A stretch of DNA of 64,000 bases from DASSFG01 sp035547915 (GCA_035547915.1 DASZTS010000023.1:248001-312000); one strand, 5' to 3'. Positions 35,697-44,854 are shown, counted from the first letter of the stretch. Translations and numbers: made by a program. Notes: a model not told the origin generated them from the sequence alone.

Positions 35697-36188
35697 ATGG
35701 GCGATGATCTTGCATTGCGCCGGAAGTGGACGCTGCGGGCCCACGGCCGGCGGATGGTCTTCGTCAAGCGGCCCCAGGAACAGACGTCTCATGTCGTGAT
35801 GAAGGCACTCGTCTGGGGTTTGTATTTGCCGCAGTACCCGGACCTGTCGATCGAGCCCGCGTTGGCCGATCGGTATGAGCCCGACGTCGCGAGCCTCGGC
35901 ACCGATCGACGTCCGCGCTTTTGGGGCGAAGCGGGACAGGTGACGCCCACCAAGATCCGTTCGCTCGCCAAGCGGTATCGAGAAACGCATTTCGCCATCG
36001 CGAAATGGGCAACTCGTCTAGCGCCGCAAAAGGCGATCGTCGAGAAGGCAACGACCGGCGTCGAGCGTTCGGCACCGATCGACTTGATCATCTTTCCGGA
36101 AGATGCCGCCGAGCGGTTCATCGACGAGTCGGGCACGATCCACGTCGTGCACGACGATCTGGAGTGGGTGCGTATGGAGCCATGTTGA
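35697..36188 (+). CDS. Small YaeQ-like / PD-(D/E)XK-like protein
   Basis: 163 residues, no signal peptide. A segment E-P-D-V-A-S-L...F-W-G-E-A-G-Q (about 60-82) is followed by a helix with K-I-R-S-L-A-K-R-Y. This parallels the W-I-E-V-G and K-A motifs of YaeQ proteins, whose fold belongs to the PD-(D/E)XK nuclease clan. As in YaeQ, the catalytic Lys of a true nuclease is not obvious (E-A-G rather than E-x-K), so activity is doubtful. It begins 35 bases after the membrane protein gene, on the same strand. The assignment is by pattern only. Confidence 0.55.
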   Translation: MGDDLALRRKWTLRAHGRRMVFVKRPQEQTSHVVMKALVWGLYLPQYPDLSIEPALADRYEPDVASLGTDRRPRFWGEAGQVTPTKIRSLAKRYRETHFAIAKWATRLAPQKAIVEKATTGVERSAPIDLIIFPEDAAERFIDESGTIHVVHDDLEWVRMEPC

Positions 36189-36262
36189 GCTAAAGTCAGG
36201 GGACTCGTGCCGGCACGCCCATCGCACACCCCACGTCGCGAACCTCACTACAGGAACCAGCC

Positions 36263-37462
36263 ATGCATCGACGCCACTTCCTCGCCGCCGGCGCCGCCGC
36301 GATCTGCACAACAACGATTTCCGGCAAGGAACTGCCCGACGATGCCAGGATCACGCGCGTCGTCGGGTTCAACGTAACGAGCCGCCGCAACAAGCTGGCC
36401 GGCAAGAACGCACGGCTCGACGTGCACGGCGACCGCGGCCACGATCGGATGCTGCGAATCTATACCGATCTTGGCCTGGAAGGCGTCGGCAATTCGGCGA
36501 TCGGCAAGGAAACGGCCACCGAACTGATCGGCAAGAATCCGTTCGATTTCTATCGGCCGGCCGAACGACGCGTGAGCGGGCCGTTCGGGGCCGGCACCAT
36601 GCCGCTCTGGGACCTGGCGGGGAGGCTTTTGAAAAAGCCGGCCTACGAACTGCTCGGCGGCGCGGGAAACGTCGCCAAAGTCCCGGTCTACGACGGCTCG
36701 ATCTATTTCGCCGATCTGTTACCGCAATACGCCGACCGTTGGACCGATCGATTCCGCGAAGAGATCGACCTGGGCCTGAAATTTGGGCACCGCGCGTTCA
36801 AGATCAAGTTGGGGCGGGGCTTCAAGTGGATGCCCCGCGACGAGGGGAATCGCCGCGATGTGGAAGTCGTCAGGCTGATCCGCAAGCACGCCGGCCCCGA
36901 CGTCTTGCTCGGCGTCGATGCCAACAACGGCTACGACCTGGCCGGAGCCAAACGGCTACTCGACGAGTTGGGCGCCGAGAAGTTGGCCTTCGTCGAAGAG
37001 TTGTTTCCCGAGACGGTCGACGAGTGCCTCGAGCTCAAAGCGTTCATCCGAGAGCGCGGTTGGAACACGCTGGTCGCCGACGGCGAGACGCAACACGAGT
37101 TGGCTGCGTACACGCCCTTCATGGAAGCCCGCGCCATCGACGTCTTCCAGGGCGACATGAACCAATTCGGCCTCGACGGGATCATGGCCGAGGCCGCCAT
37201 GGCCAAACCACACGGCGGCCGCATCGCCCCGCACAATTGGGGCTCGCTGGTCGGATTCTATATGGAACTGCACGTCGGCCGCGCCGTGAGCAATTTCTAT
37301 CGCGCCGAACACGACCCGCTCGTCAGCGACGTCATCGTCGCCGACGGCTACCAGGTCGCCGACGGTATGGCCAGCCTTCCCGATTCGCCCGGCTTCGGGT
37401 TGTCGATCGACGAAGACGCATTCGCCCGCGAGGCCGAAATCCGCTTTGACGTTAGGGCCTGA
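36263..37462 (+). CDS. Enolase superfamily protein (mandelate racemase/muconate lactonizing type), exported
   Basis: 399 residues with an N-terminal R-R-H-F-L-A-A-G-A-A-A signal resembling a Tat motif. The barrel part has the K-x-K general base site (K180, K182), then D219-A-N-N, E245-E246 and D-G-E (273-275) as metal-ligand motifs. P-H-N-W-G-S near residue 330 carries a His. These are the positions used to take an alpha proton from a carboxylate substrate, typically an acid sugar. The specific substrate is unknown. AGGA about 8 bases upstream supports the ATG. It stands alone between the Qat-region genes and the glycan cluster. Confidence 0.87.
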   Translation: MHRRHFLAAGAAAICTTTISGKELPDDARITRVVGFNVTSRRNKLAGKNARLDVHGDRGHDRMLRIYTDLGLEGVGNSAIGKETATELIGKNPFDFYRPAERRVSGPFGAGTMPLWDLAGRLLKKPAYELLGGAGNVAKVPVYDGSIYFADLLPQYADRWTDRFREEIDLGLKFGHRAFKIKLGRGFKWMPRDEGNRRDVEVVRLIRKHAGPDVLLGVDANNGYDLAGAKRLLDELGAEKLAFVEELFPETVDECLELKAFIRERGWNTLVADGETQHELAAYTPFMEARAIDVFQGDMNQFGLDGIMAEAAMAKPHGGRIAPHNWGSLVGFYMELHVGRAVSNFYRAEHDPLVSDVIVADGYQVADGMASLPDSPGFGLSIDEDAFAREAEIRFDVRA

Positions 37463-37625
37463 GCGTCGGCCAGCGGAGGTCTTCGGCAGGCATCCCGTCG
37501 CGGATGCCACGATCTCGTCGCAAAAACAGCTCTTGTTCGAAAACCCCACCATGGGGTAGCGTAGTCGCCCTAAGCAAGCGGAGAAGTAGGCATCAAGAAA
37601 TCCCTTGCTAAGAACGGCAGAAACT

Positions 37626-38828
37626 ATGGCAGTCGGGCGAGCCCTTGTTCATGGTAATCGGACGCACACGGCGTCCGCCACGGTCGCGCGCCGCACTTGG
37701 TATGCATGGCTGATCTTCGCCTGCGTATTGGCAGCCGTCGTCGCACGCATGCCCGACTACCGCACCGTAACGCCCAACTATCGAGATGCTTGCCACCATT
37801 GGTTCGAAGGGAAGCCGATCTATGCCGAAGGCGTGCACGGCTTCCTTTATTTCCCGCACGCCGCGATCCTATTTGCCCCGTTTACCTATCTGCCGTCGCC
37901 GCTGGGTGACCTGCTGTGGCGGGCTCTCTCGATCGGCAGTCTGGCAGCAGCCGTCTGGCGGACAGCGGAGCTCATCACACCTGCCGGCCGAAAGAACGAA
38001 GGCATGGCCTTCGCCCTGATGACGTGCCTGGCGATTCCCCTCGCGTTGGCCAGCGCGCGAAACGGCCAGATGAATCTGATGCTCACGGCACTGACCACGT
38101 TTGCGTTGGTCGATCTGTCGCGCGAGCGATGGCGCGCGGGAGCGTGCTGGCTCTGCCTCGGGGCAGCGGTCAAGCCACTGATGGTCGTGCCGATGGCGGT
38201 CGCCGCCGTAGTCTATCGGCCCGTGTTGCGACCGCTCGCCTTCGGCGCGCTGGTTCTCGTGGCCGCGCCGTTTCTGACGCAACACCCCGGATATGTGTGG
38301 GAACAATACCGAATCTGCGCCCAAAAAATCCTGCTGGCCGGCAATCCCGGCAACGAAAATCCCGCGAGCGACCTGTTCGGCCTGCTGGCGGCGATGGGCT
38401 ATGCGGTACCGCTGACCGTGCAGACGACGGCCCGCCTCGTTGCCGGGGCCGCGACAATCGGACTGGCGCTGGTCACCGTGCAGCGCCGCGATGCGGGGCC
38501 TGCCGCATTGTCGGTGCTCGCGCTCGCCGCCTGTTACCTGGCGCTCTTCAATCCGCGCATGGAGAACAACGGCTATGTCGTGCTCTCGCCGACCATCGGC
38601 GCCCTGGCCGCCGACGCCCTGCTTTATCGGCGACGGCCTGCGATGGGCTGGTTCATGGTCGCGGCTGCTTTAGGCATCGCCGGCAACTACGAAATCGTCC
38701 GCGGCTACAATTTCTGGCTGTGCCCCTTGCTGGCTACACTCGTCTGGGCGTACGTCCTCTGCCACGCCAGCCCGATACCATTGGGCAAATTCTCGCTCAG
38801 CCGCGCCGCGCCCGATGTCGCGGGCTAA
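37626..38828 (+). CDS. Membrane glycosyltransferase, GT87-like (DUF2029 family)
   Basis: 400 residues with about ten membrane helices. After the first helix comes a loop with R-D-A-C-H-H-W-F-E-G-K-P-I-Y, like the P-D-F-x2-Y-Y-x-G region of GT87/DUF2029 enzymes. Such enzymes are GT-C transferases using polyprenyl-phosphate-linked sugar donors; mycobacterial members are mannosyl- or arabinofuranosyltransferases. The ATG at 37626 was preferred to a TTG at 37605. The last 159 bases overlap the end of the convergent CDP-alcohol phosphotransferase gene. The last membrane helix (W-L-C-P-L-L-A-T-L-V-W-A-Y) lies in that overlap and appears genuine. Confidence 0.8.
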   Translation: MAVGRALVHGNRTHTASATVARRTWYAWLIFACVLAAVVARMPDYRTVTPNYRDACHHWFEGKPIYAEGVHGFLYFPHAAILFAPFTYLPSPLGDLLWRALSIGSLAAAVWRTAELITPAGRKNEGMAFALMTCLAIPLALASARNGQMNLMLTALTTFALVDLSRERWRAGACWLCLGAAVKPLMVVPMAVAAVVYRPVLRPLAFGALVLVAAPFLTQHPGYVWEQYRICAQKILLAGNPGNENPASDLFGLLAAMGYAVPLTVQTTARLVAGAATIGLALVTVQRRDAGPAALSVLALAACYLALFNPRMENNGYVVLSPTIGALAADALLYRRRPAMGWFMVAAALGIAGNYEIVRGYNFWLCPLLATLVWAYVLCHASPIPLGKFSLSRAAPDVAG

Positions 38829-39596
38829 CGTTGCCGCGGCCGTCGATAAGGCCAGCGGAGCGAGTAGCATCAGGTACAGCCGCATGGGCCCGTTCGTGCC
38901 CGCAAAATATTGGGCGAGGGCGATCACCGTCGTGACGTTCATCACGACGTGAATTTCGCACAGCTTCCGCGCGAAGTGGATGTTGTAGCGCATCGCTCTC
39001 CAGAACGCGGTTTCCGGCGCTGTGTCGGTCGTCAACCGAGGTTGATCGTCCATGTACGCACCGTGCCGAACGACCAGCGGGATGCCGTCGAGCCCTTCGA
39101 GACGCGCCATGAACGCCTTGTAGCGTGTGTCGTTGGCCAGGCCCAGCAACAGCAGTCCGACAGCACAGGCGAAGCCGATCGGCAACCAGATCTCTTGACC
39201 GGTCGCTCGCCAGATACCGTAACCCAGTCCGCACGGAAGCGTCAGGTTGACGACGTGGTGCATGAGGAAGTCGAGCTGCATCCCGTCGAGCGACGACGAG
39301 CCACGGAGCCGGGCGATCTGGCCGTCGACATGATCGAGCAAGTACCAGAGTTGCAGCAGTCCGGCACCGCACAGGCAACCGCCGAGACTGCCCCAGGCGA
39401 AGCTCGCGGCGGCCATCAGTGCTACGATGATCGCGAACCCGGTCACGGCATGTGCCGAAATGCCCGTCGGAGCGATGACCCATGTGACGCGCAGCGCCAT
39501 CGGCCGGCTCACCCGGCGGGCCATCCAGTTGCCGGTGCGCCGGTAGCCGGGCTTCTGGCAACGGGCTTCAAGTTCGGCAAGCGTGCATCGAGGCAT
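38670..39596 (-). CDS. CDP-alcohol phosphatidyltransferase family protein with altered motif
   Basis: 308 residues, several membrane helices. The family signature appears as D88-H-V-D91-G92-Q-I-A95-R96, then eight residues, G105, three residues, D109, three residues, and His113. The classical motif has Asp at that last position, where it acts as catalytic base, so this protein has a D-to-H change. Members join a CDP-linked alcohol to another alcohol, e.g. in phospholipid or phosphodiester-linked solute synthesis. Here it may decorate the glycan or make an inositol- or glycerol-phosphate product (inference). The C-terminal 50 residues are hydrophilic and lie in the convergent overlap. The start overlaps the flippase stop by 29 bases. 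Confidence 0.83.
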   Translation of the reverse strand: MPRCTLAELEARCQKPGYRRTGNWMARRVSRPMALRVTWVIAPTGISAHAVTGFAIIVALMAAASFAWGSLGGCLCGAGLLQLWYLLDHVDGQIARLRGSSSLDGMQLDFLMHHVVNLTLPCGLGYGIWRATGQEIWLPIGFACAVGLLLLGLANDTRYKAFMARLEGLDGIPLVVRHGAYMDDQPRLTTDTAPETAFWRAMRYNIHFARKLCEIHVVMNVTTVIALAQYFAGTNGPMRLYLMLLAPLALSTAAATLARDIGRGAAEREFAQWYRAGVAEDVRPDECSQQGAQPEIVAADDFVVAGDA

Positions 39597-41211
39597 AAGC
39601 GGTCGGTGGATTCTGGCTCGCGGATGAACTCCGATGGGCGTCGTGCTCCGCGGCAATCGACGGGCGTGGGCGGAGCACGGCGAGCTCCGTGCGCCAGGCA
39701 ACGTCCCAGCCTCCCCATCGCCAGACGGTCGTTAGCGCCAGGACACAGGCCGCCAGCGCTGCGAGCGAGCCCGACAGGAAGCGTACGGGATCGGACTGTG
39801 CGGACGCCGGATCGGCGAATACGACGGCCAGCGCGATCGGAAATGCCAGCAAGACGACGTGGGTGAAGATATATCGCCGCCGCGCCTGGCCATCGAGTTC
39901 CGGCCACAGGGACAGAAAAAAGAGCGCTACGCAATACAAGCCATAGGCCACCGACGTGATTGCGGCGATGCCGAGCATCCCCTGGCCGCCGGCAAGGACC
40001 GCATAATCGCCGAGGGCCGTAAGAGCGAGCGCCGCGACCGACGCCACGAGGGCAACGCGCTCTCGGCAGACCGCGACCAGGTACTGATGGAGCGGCAACG
40101 TGACGGCCAACATAAGCGTGCCCGGCACGAGCCAAGCGGCGGGACGCAGGCCCGGCCGATAATCGACAAACAGATGGCCCAACAAGGGCGCCGCCACAAC
40201 GAGCCCCAAGACACCGGCGATCGACGCGACCGCGGCAACCAGCTCGCTCGCGCGGGCGGCGAACCGGGCCACCTCGCGGCGCGAACCGCTCTTGCCGAAC
40301 AACTCGGCGTAGCGCGGCGCAACGACCATGGCAAACAGGTTGGCCAGACCGTAAATCTGTCCGGTGATGAGGAGCGTCGTCGAGTAGAGTCCCAGATCAA
40401 CCTCACGCTCGGGCGAGAAACCGAGGAGCATTAACCGATCGAGCGATTGAAACAGATTGAGAGCCGCACCCCCCAGCAAGATCGGCCCACCGATGGCCAC
40501 AAGCCGCCTGATCTCGGTCCATTGCCAGGCGAAACGGAACGTGGGCGCACCCTGCCGGCGCAGAAAGATAATCGCCGCGGCCATGGTCAACAGCGTGCCA
40601 GCCAACAGGCCCGACAGACCCCAACACCAGGCGCCTAGCCCGGCTAGGGCGAGCGTGAGCAGCCCTTCGAGGAGCGAAACCCAAGAGGTGAGTGTGAACG
40701 CTTGCCGGCAGCGGAGGATGGTTACGTGGAATGTCAGATGCCGTTGCAGGACGACCAGCGCCGCCATGAGCAGCAAACCCGTCGACCAGGCGTAGTGCAA
40801 GCTCGCACCGCCACGGGCAACCCACACAGCGGCCGCCAGCAGGCAACCACCGTATATTAGGCTCGTCAGCGTGTTGACCGTGAAAGCCAGGTTCAACGAC
40901 CGCTCGGCCCGCGCCTGTTCGCCACTGCCGGTGGCAATGGCCAGCTCGCGAGCAGCCCCTTTGCTGATGCCGAGGTTCGCATAGTTGGCATAGCCGAGCA
41001 GCAGCTTCAATCCCTGCCAGACCCCCATGTGTGCAGGGTCGAGTGCGCCTCGCAGCACCAAGCTCGTGACAATTCCCAGCCCTTGGCAAATCATGCCCGA
41101 GCCACCGACCGCCGCTAGGTCGGCCGCGAGCCGTCCCCACCCCGTAACGGGCGCGGGCAGATCGGCGGACGCCGCGCCGAGAACATTTTCGGTGGTGGAG
41201 AGACTCGACAT
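39568..41211 (-). CDS. Oligosaccharide flippase (Wzx / polysaccharide biosynthesis protein)
   Basis: 547 residues with 12-14 predicted membrane helices, of the polysaccharide synthesis/MOP flippase superfamily. The first helix includes G-G-S-G-M-I-C-Q-G-L-G-I-V-T. The A-R-Y-A-E-L-F-G-K-S-G type loop before the central helices is typical. It would move undecaprenyl-linked repeat units to the outer leaflet. It lies in a minus-strand run behind the GT-B-like transferase gene (16-base gap) and overlaps the next gene. The ATG at 41211 starts a hydrophilic leader of about 30 residues. The frame is open further upstream but runs into the previous gene. Confidence 0.87.
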   Translation of the reverse strand: MSSLSTTENVLGAASADLPAPVTGWGRLAADLAAVGGSGMICQGLGIVTSLVLRGALDPAHMGVWQGLKLLLGYANYANLGISKGAARELAIATGSGEQARAERSLNLAFTVNTLTSLIYGGCLLAAAVWVARGGASLHYAWSTGLLLMAALVVLQRHLTFHVTILRCRQAFTLTSWVSLLEGLLTLALAGLGAWCWGLSGLLAGTLLTMAAAIIFLRRQGAPTFRFAWQWTEIRRLVAIGGPILLGGAALNLFQSLDRLMLLGFSPEREVDLGLYSTTLLITGQIYGLANLFAMVVAPRYAELFGKSGSRREVARFAARASELVAAVASIAGVLGLVVAAPLLGHLFVDYRPGLRPAAWLVPGTLMLAVTLPLHQYLVAVCRERVALVASVAALALTALGDYAVLAGGQGMLGIAAITSVAYGLYCVALFFLSLWPELDGQARRRYIFTHVVLLAFPIALAVVFADPASAQSDPVRFLSGSLAALAACVLALTTVWRWGGWDVAWRTELAVLRPRPSIAAEHDAHRSSSASQNPPTAYASMHACRT

Positions 41212-41227
41212 GCGAGGATCACGCGCT

Positions 41228-43036
41228 CTAGCTGTAGCACTCGGCGACGGCCGAATCCGGTTGCCCTGCTGGCTCACTCGCCGGTTCATTACGATACGGT
41301 CGATCGACCAGACCATCGACGATCCGCGCAGCCGCCGTTCGGCCATGCGCGACCAGCACACGCTGGGGAGGATGAGACACCTGCCGCCAGCCTCGCTCGA
41401 GGGCCTGGGTCACCAATTCGGTCAGCTCCTCGGCCGTTCGTGCCGAGCCCAAGAGGCCCCAATCCTCCGCCGGCAAGACGTTGCCCGAGCCTGCCGGCAG
41501 AATCTGGACGACGGGTGCACCGGCGAGCGCCGCCTCGATTCCGGCGGTCGACGCGCAACTCAGCACGCAATCGCTCGCCGCCACGAGCGAAGCAAGATCC
41601 GCAGACTGAACGATGCGCACCCGAAGCTTAGCACGTCCGTCGTCTCTCCATCCGGGCGGCAAAGGAATGGATTGCGCTTGCCGCGCGTCGCGCGGGTGCA
41701 GCTTGATCGTGAGCGTGGCCGAATCGATCTGGCCGAGCACCCGGTAGACCATATCGAACATCGCGGCGTAGCTATCGCTCGTCAGATGGAACTCGACGTT
41801 ATCGGGCCGCTCGTCCCGCGGCGGCATCGTCGCCAGCAGGAGAAAACGCTTGGCCTGCGTTGTGGGTGCGCGTTCGGCCGGCGCCGACCCGAAAAGCTGC
41901 CGCCGAAGACCGGGCCAGCCGACCAAGCGAATCCGCTCCGCGGGATGGCCCCACGTTTCCAGTTGCTGGCGGGTAGTGTCGCCCCAGACGGCGATCTCGT
42001 CGGCCGCCGGCGGCAAAAATCCGAACGGACCACAGGGCGCGCCGTGTTGAACCACGGTCGAGCGAGCACCGTGCGAGCGGGCCAGCGCCACCGCGATTCG
42101 CTTCAACGGCGTAGCGTCCTCGTCGAGCACGAGCGCCGTCGGCCGAATATTGCGAAAATGGCTCTCCACCCGATCTATCAGGAGCAACTGGCTGCGGCCT
42201 AACTCGGTCGCCCGTTGGGTCAGCCAGCGGTCGACGGGTCGGGCCAGGTCGAGGCCATCGACGGCTAGTGGACCGCCGGCCCAGACGTCGTTGAACGACG
42301 ACGCGGAAGGGCGGCCCGTATCGCACACGAGTTGTTCCACGCCCGAGCTACGCCAGCTCCACCAGCAGCGCACCGCAAACCGATCGTACAACCACGCTAC
42401 GCGCGCGCCACGCGAGACAAGTTCGGCACAGACAGGGTTCAGAATCCGCGGGCTGCCACACAACACAACCCGTGGCGCACCTGGGTCATGTTGCGATTTG
42501 CCAACCGGCGGTTGCCACGTTCGCAATCGCGACGCCCAGCGTCGCCAGTCGAGATCGCGGCGAGCATGTGCCCTCTTCGTCGGTGGTGCCTCGTGGCGGT
42601 GTACCACGAGCCGGGCATCCTGCGCCGCGGCCATTTGCCCGAAGAGATCGGCGTAGGCCTCATGCTCCGGCGATGAAAGGTGTAGTTCAACAAGCTCACC
42701 CTTCTCGAGCGGCCGCACATCGCGGAAAAAGACCACCACGCGCAGCAACTTGACCAGATGGTAGCGCAACGCCAGGGCATTGATATACGGGAAGGTGGCT
42801 GCTTGTCGGGCGGGCGATACGTGCGGTGTGAATTCTCCGGTGCGGCCGGTGCGATCGGCCAGGTCCATAGCGATCCGATCGATGCGTGCAAATCGCGCGT
42901 CGATGGCATCGTCGAGCGACCAGCGGCCGGAGCGTCGCTTGGGTACCGGCCAACTCCCTTCGAGTAGCAACTCGGCCCCGCATTCTTCGCGACCGTATCC
43001 TGTCAGCGCGTGCCGTGCAAAAACGGAGATGCTCAT
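41228..43036 (-). CDS. GT-B-like surface polysaccharide transferase, family not certain
   Basis: 602 residues. Helical N-terminal 200 residues precede two Rossmann-like halves. The second half has V-V-Q-H-G-A-P-C-G-P-F-G, then D-E-I-A-V-W-G, a H-P-R-D-A-R motif, and finally C-A-S-T-A-G-I-E-A-A-L-A-G-A-P-V-V. These recall CDP-glycerol glycerophosphotransferases and Kdo/sialyl-type GT-B enzymes, which bind a nucleotide donor between the halves. Acting on a CMP-nonulosonate would fit the neighbouring NeuB and cytidylyltransferase (inference). The ATG at 43036 follows the HAD stop by one base. The exact family could not be named. Confidence 0.75.
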   Translation of the reverse strand: MSISVFARHALTGYGREECGAELLLEGSWPVPKRRSGRWSLDDAIDARFARIDRIAMDLADRTGRTGEFTPHVSPARQAATFPYINALALRYHLVKLLRVVVFFRDVRPLEKGELVELHLSSPEHEAYADLFGQMAAAQDARLVVHRHEAPPTKRAHARRDLDWRRWASRLRTWQPPVGKSQHDPGAPRVVLCGSPRILNPVCAELVSRGARVAWLYDRFAVRCWWSWRSSGVEQLVCDTGRPSASSFNDVWAGGPLAVDGLDLARPVDRWLTQRATELGRSQLLLIDRVESHFRNIRPTALVLDEDATPLKRIAVALARSHGARSTVVQHGAPCGPFGFLPPAADEIAVWGDTTRQQLETWGHPAERIRLVGWPGLRRQLFGSAPAERAPTTQAKRFLLLATMPPRDERPDNVEFHLTSDSYAAMFDMVYRVLGQIDSATLTIKLHPRDARQAQSIPLPPGWRDDGRAKLRVRIVQSADLASLVAASDCVLSCASTAGIEAALAGAPVVQILPAGSGNVLPAEDWGLLGSARTAEELTELVTQALERGWRQVSHPPQRVLVAHGRTAAARIVDGLVDRPYRNEPASEPAGQPDSAVAECYS

Positions 43037-43037
43037 G

Positions 43038-43760
43038 TCACGCAGCGTTGACGAAGGTATCGGTAGCCAGCACTGTGCGATCGACGAGTTGCAGCAATTC
43101 GTCGAAGCGTGTGAGATAGTGGTCGGCACTCGCGCCTGCGTCGTAATTGAATGCCACGGTGCGCAACCCCACGGCGTGGGCACCGGCGAGCTCGGCCGGG
43201 TCGTGCCCGACGAACGCCACTTCTTCGGCCGGAAGCCCCAGACCGGCCAGCGCGGCACGGTAACAAACCGGGCTCGGCTTCGTGTATTCCAGATCGAGCG
43301 AAGAGATGACGGGCGAAAAATGGCCACCCAATCCCAACCGGGCGAGGTGGGTCTGCAACTCGTCACCATTCAGATCCGAGTCGCTCAACACGGCGAGCTT
43401 CAGACCACGGGCCGCCAGGCGTTCGACCGTGTCGCGGACTCCGGGCAGCGGCCGTGCTCCCCGCTCCAGCTCGCGTTTGCGCGCCTGGCTGGCGGCTTGC
43501 ACTTCGTCGATCTGCCCACGCGACAGACCGAGCGAGAGCAAGAACGCCTGGAAGGCTTCGCCGTATTCTCGGCGGCCGCGATGAACGTCGTCGAGGAACT
43601 CTTTGTCCCACACGCCGAACAGTGTGCGATAGCGGGCGTTCAGGCCCATTCGGCCCAACAATTGAAAGAGCCAGCGGCGCCAGAGCGTCGCGTCGTACAA
43701 GACGTCGCCCATGTCGAAGAGCAGCCCGTGCACCAATGGTTTCGTCGCACATTCGAGCAT
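43038..43760 (-). CDS. HAD-superfamily hydrolase
   Basis: 240 residues. Motif I is L-L-F-D-M-G-D-V-L-Y-D, with Gly in place of the usual second Asp, as in many D-x-G-type HAD phosphatases. Motif II is V-L-S-D-S-D, motif III Lys is in Y-T-K-P-S-P, and motif IV is F-V-G-H-D-P-A-E. A four-helix cap lies between motifs I and II. In a NeuB cluster a HAD enzyme often removes the phosphate from the 9-phosphate sugar acid, which would fit here (inference). AAGGAGGG about 8 bases before the ATG at 43760 decides the start. The gene follows the NeuB-like gene by 25 bases. Confidence 0.85.
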   Translation of the reverse strand: MLECATKPLVHGLLFDMGDVLYDATLWRRWLFQLLGRMGLNARYRTLFGVWDKEFLDDVHRGRREYGEAFQAFLLSLGLSRGQIDEVQAASQARKRELERGARPLPGVRDTVERLAARGLKLAVLSDSDLNGDELQTHLARLGLGGHFSPVISSLDLEYTKPSPVCYRAALAGLGLPAEEVAFVGHDPAELAGAHAVGLRTVAFNYDAGASADHYLTRFDELLQLVDRTVLATDTFVNAA

Positions 43761-43785
43761 GGGAGGGCCCTCCTTGGCCGGCAGG

Positions 43786-44835
43786 TCATTGCACATCGTC
43801 GACGGTCAACATTTCGTCGGCCGCCAGATCTCGTTTCAGGCATCGCCCCACGACACGCTCGCGATCGAGCCAGGAAAGGCCGTCGCCCGGAGATTTCAGG
43901 GTGAGCATCGGTTCCTCGATGCGCGTTCCCGCCGGCAACGGCATACGCGTCACCAGGCTGCGTCCCAACTTGGCCCGCATCGTCGCCACGCCCTCGGCAA
44001 CCGGTTTGTCGGCGCGACCGAGGGCGGTCTCGACCTGGCGAATGTTCGCGATGAGCTGCCGGAATTCATCGGGCTCCAACGAACAGGCGTGGTCGGTGCC
44101 TTTCAGGTTTCGATCGAGGGTGAGATGTTTTTCGATGATCGTCGCACCGAGCGCCACGGCCACCGGCGGCAAGAGAATGCCGGCCGTATGATCAGAGAGA
44201 CCGACCGCCACGCCGTAGCGCGCGGCCAGGGTGGCCATACTGCGCAGATGGACCTCATCGAGAGGCGTGGGATAAAGTGAAGTGCACTGCAATAACGCGA
44301 ACGGGCATCCGGCCCGCCGGACCACGGAAACGGCGGCATCGATCTCATCGAAGTCGGCCATGCCGGTGGAGAGCACCATGGGTTTGTGTCTGGCCGCGAT
44401 GTTGCGCAGCAGCGGCAAATTGTTGAGATCTCGCGACGCGATCTTGAAGGCATCGACGTTCAACTCGTCGACGACCACGGCGCTCGGCACGTCGCAGGCG
44501 GTGGCCAGGTAGAGCAATCCGTGGTGGCGCGCCCGATTCGCAAGTTGGCCATGTTCGCCGGCCGAAAGTTCCAAGACGCGGCGGTGCTCGCCGTAGGTCG
44601 GGCCGAAGGCGTGCCGACTGTCATACCGGCGGGTGCGTGCTTCTCGGCATAACTCGCTGTCGAGGTCGCGCTTGACCACCTTGATGGCGTCGGCACCGGC
44701 CCAGGCAGCGGCGTCGATGAGTTGCTCGGCGAGGGCGAGGCTGCCGTTGTGGTTCTGGCCCAACTCCGCCACAACGAGCGCGGGCTGACCGAAAGCAAGC
44801 TGGCGCCCGCCGATCGTCATCCCTTTTGCCTGCAT
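43786..44835 (-). CDS. NeuB/SpsE family sugar acid synthase (N-acetylneuraminate synthase-like)
   Basis: 349 residues. A TIM barrel starts with V-V-A-E-L-G-Q-N-H-N-G-S. It continues with D-A-I-K-V-V-K-R-D, F-K-I-A-S-R-D-L-N-N, V-L-S-T-G-M-A, G-L-S-D-H-T-A-G and I-I-E-K-H-L-T-L-D. A SAF-type C-terminal domain lies at about 290-349. These motifs bind PEP, metal and the sugar, giving a nonulosonic acid or a related sugar acid. The product cannot be read from the sequence. A gene of NeuC type (UDP-GlcNAc 2-epimerase) is not present here, so the precursor must come from elsewhere. AGAGGGA precedes the ATG at 44835. Confidence 0.92.
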   Translation of the reverse strand: MQAKGMTIGGRQLAFGQPALVVAELGQNHNGSLALAEQLIDAAAWAGADAIKVVKRDLDSELCREARTRRYDSRHAFGPTYGEHRRVLELSAGEHGQLANRARHHGLLYLATACDVPSAVVVDELNVDAFKIASRDLNNLPLLRNIAARHKPMVLSTGMADFDEIDAAVSVVRRAGCPFALLQCTSLYPTPLDEVHLRSMATLAARYGVAVGLSDHTAGILLPPVAVALGATIIEKHLTLDRNLKGTDHACSLEPDEFRQLIANIRQVETALGRADKPVAEGVATMRAKLGRSLVTRMPLPAGTRIEEPMLTLKSPGDGLSWLDRERVVGRCLKRDLAADEMLTVDDVQ

Positions 44836-44854
44836 CGCTAAGGTCCCTCTTTGC

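Noticed and set aside
42780..43904. A 374-codon plus-strand frame opposite the glycan genes
   Set aside because: It covers parts of three good minus-strand genes and has no family pattern.
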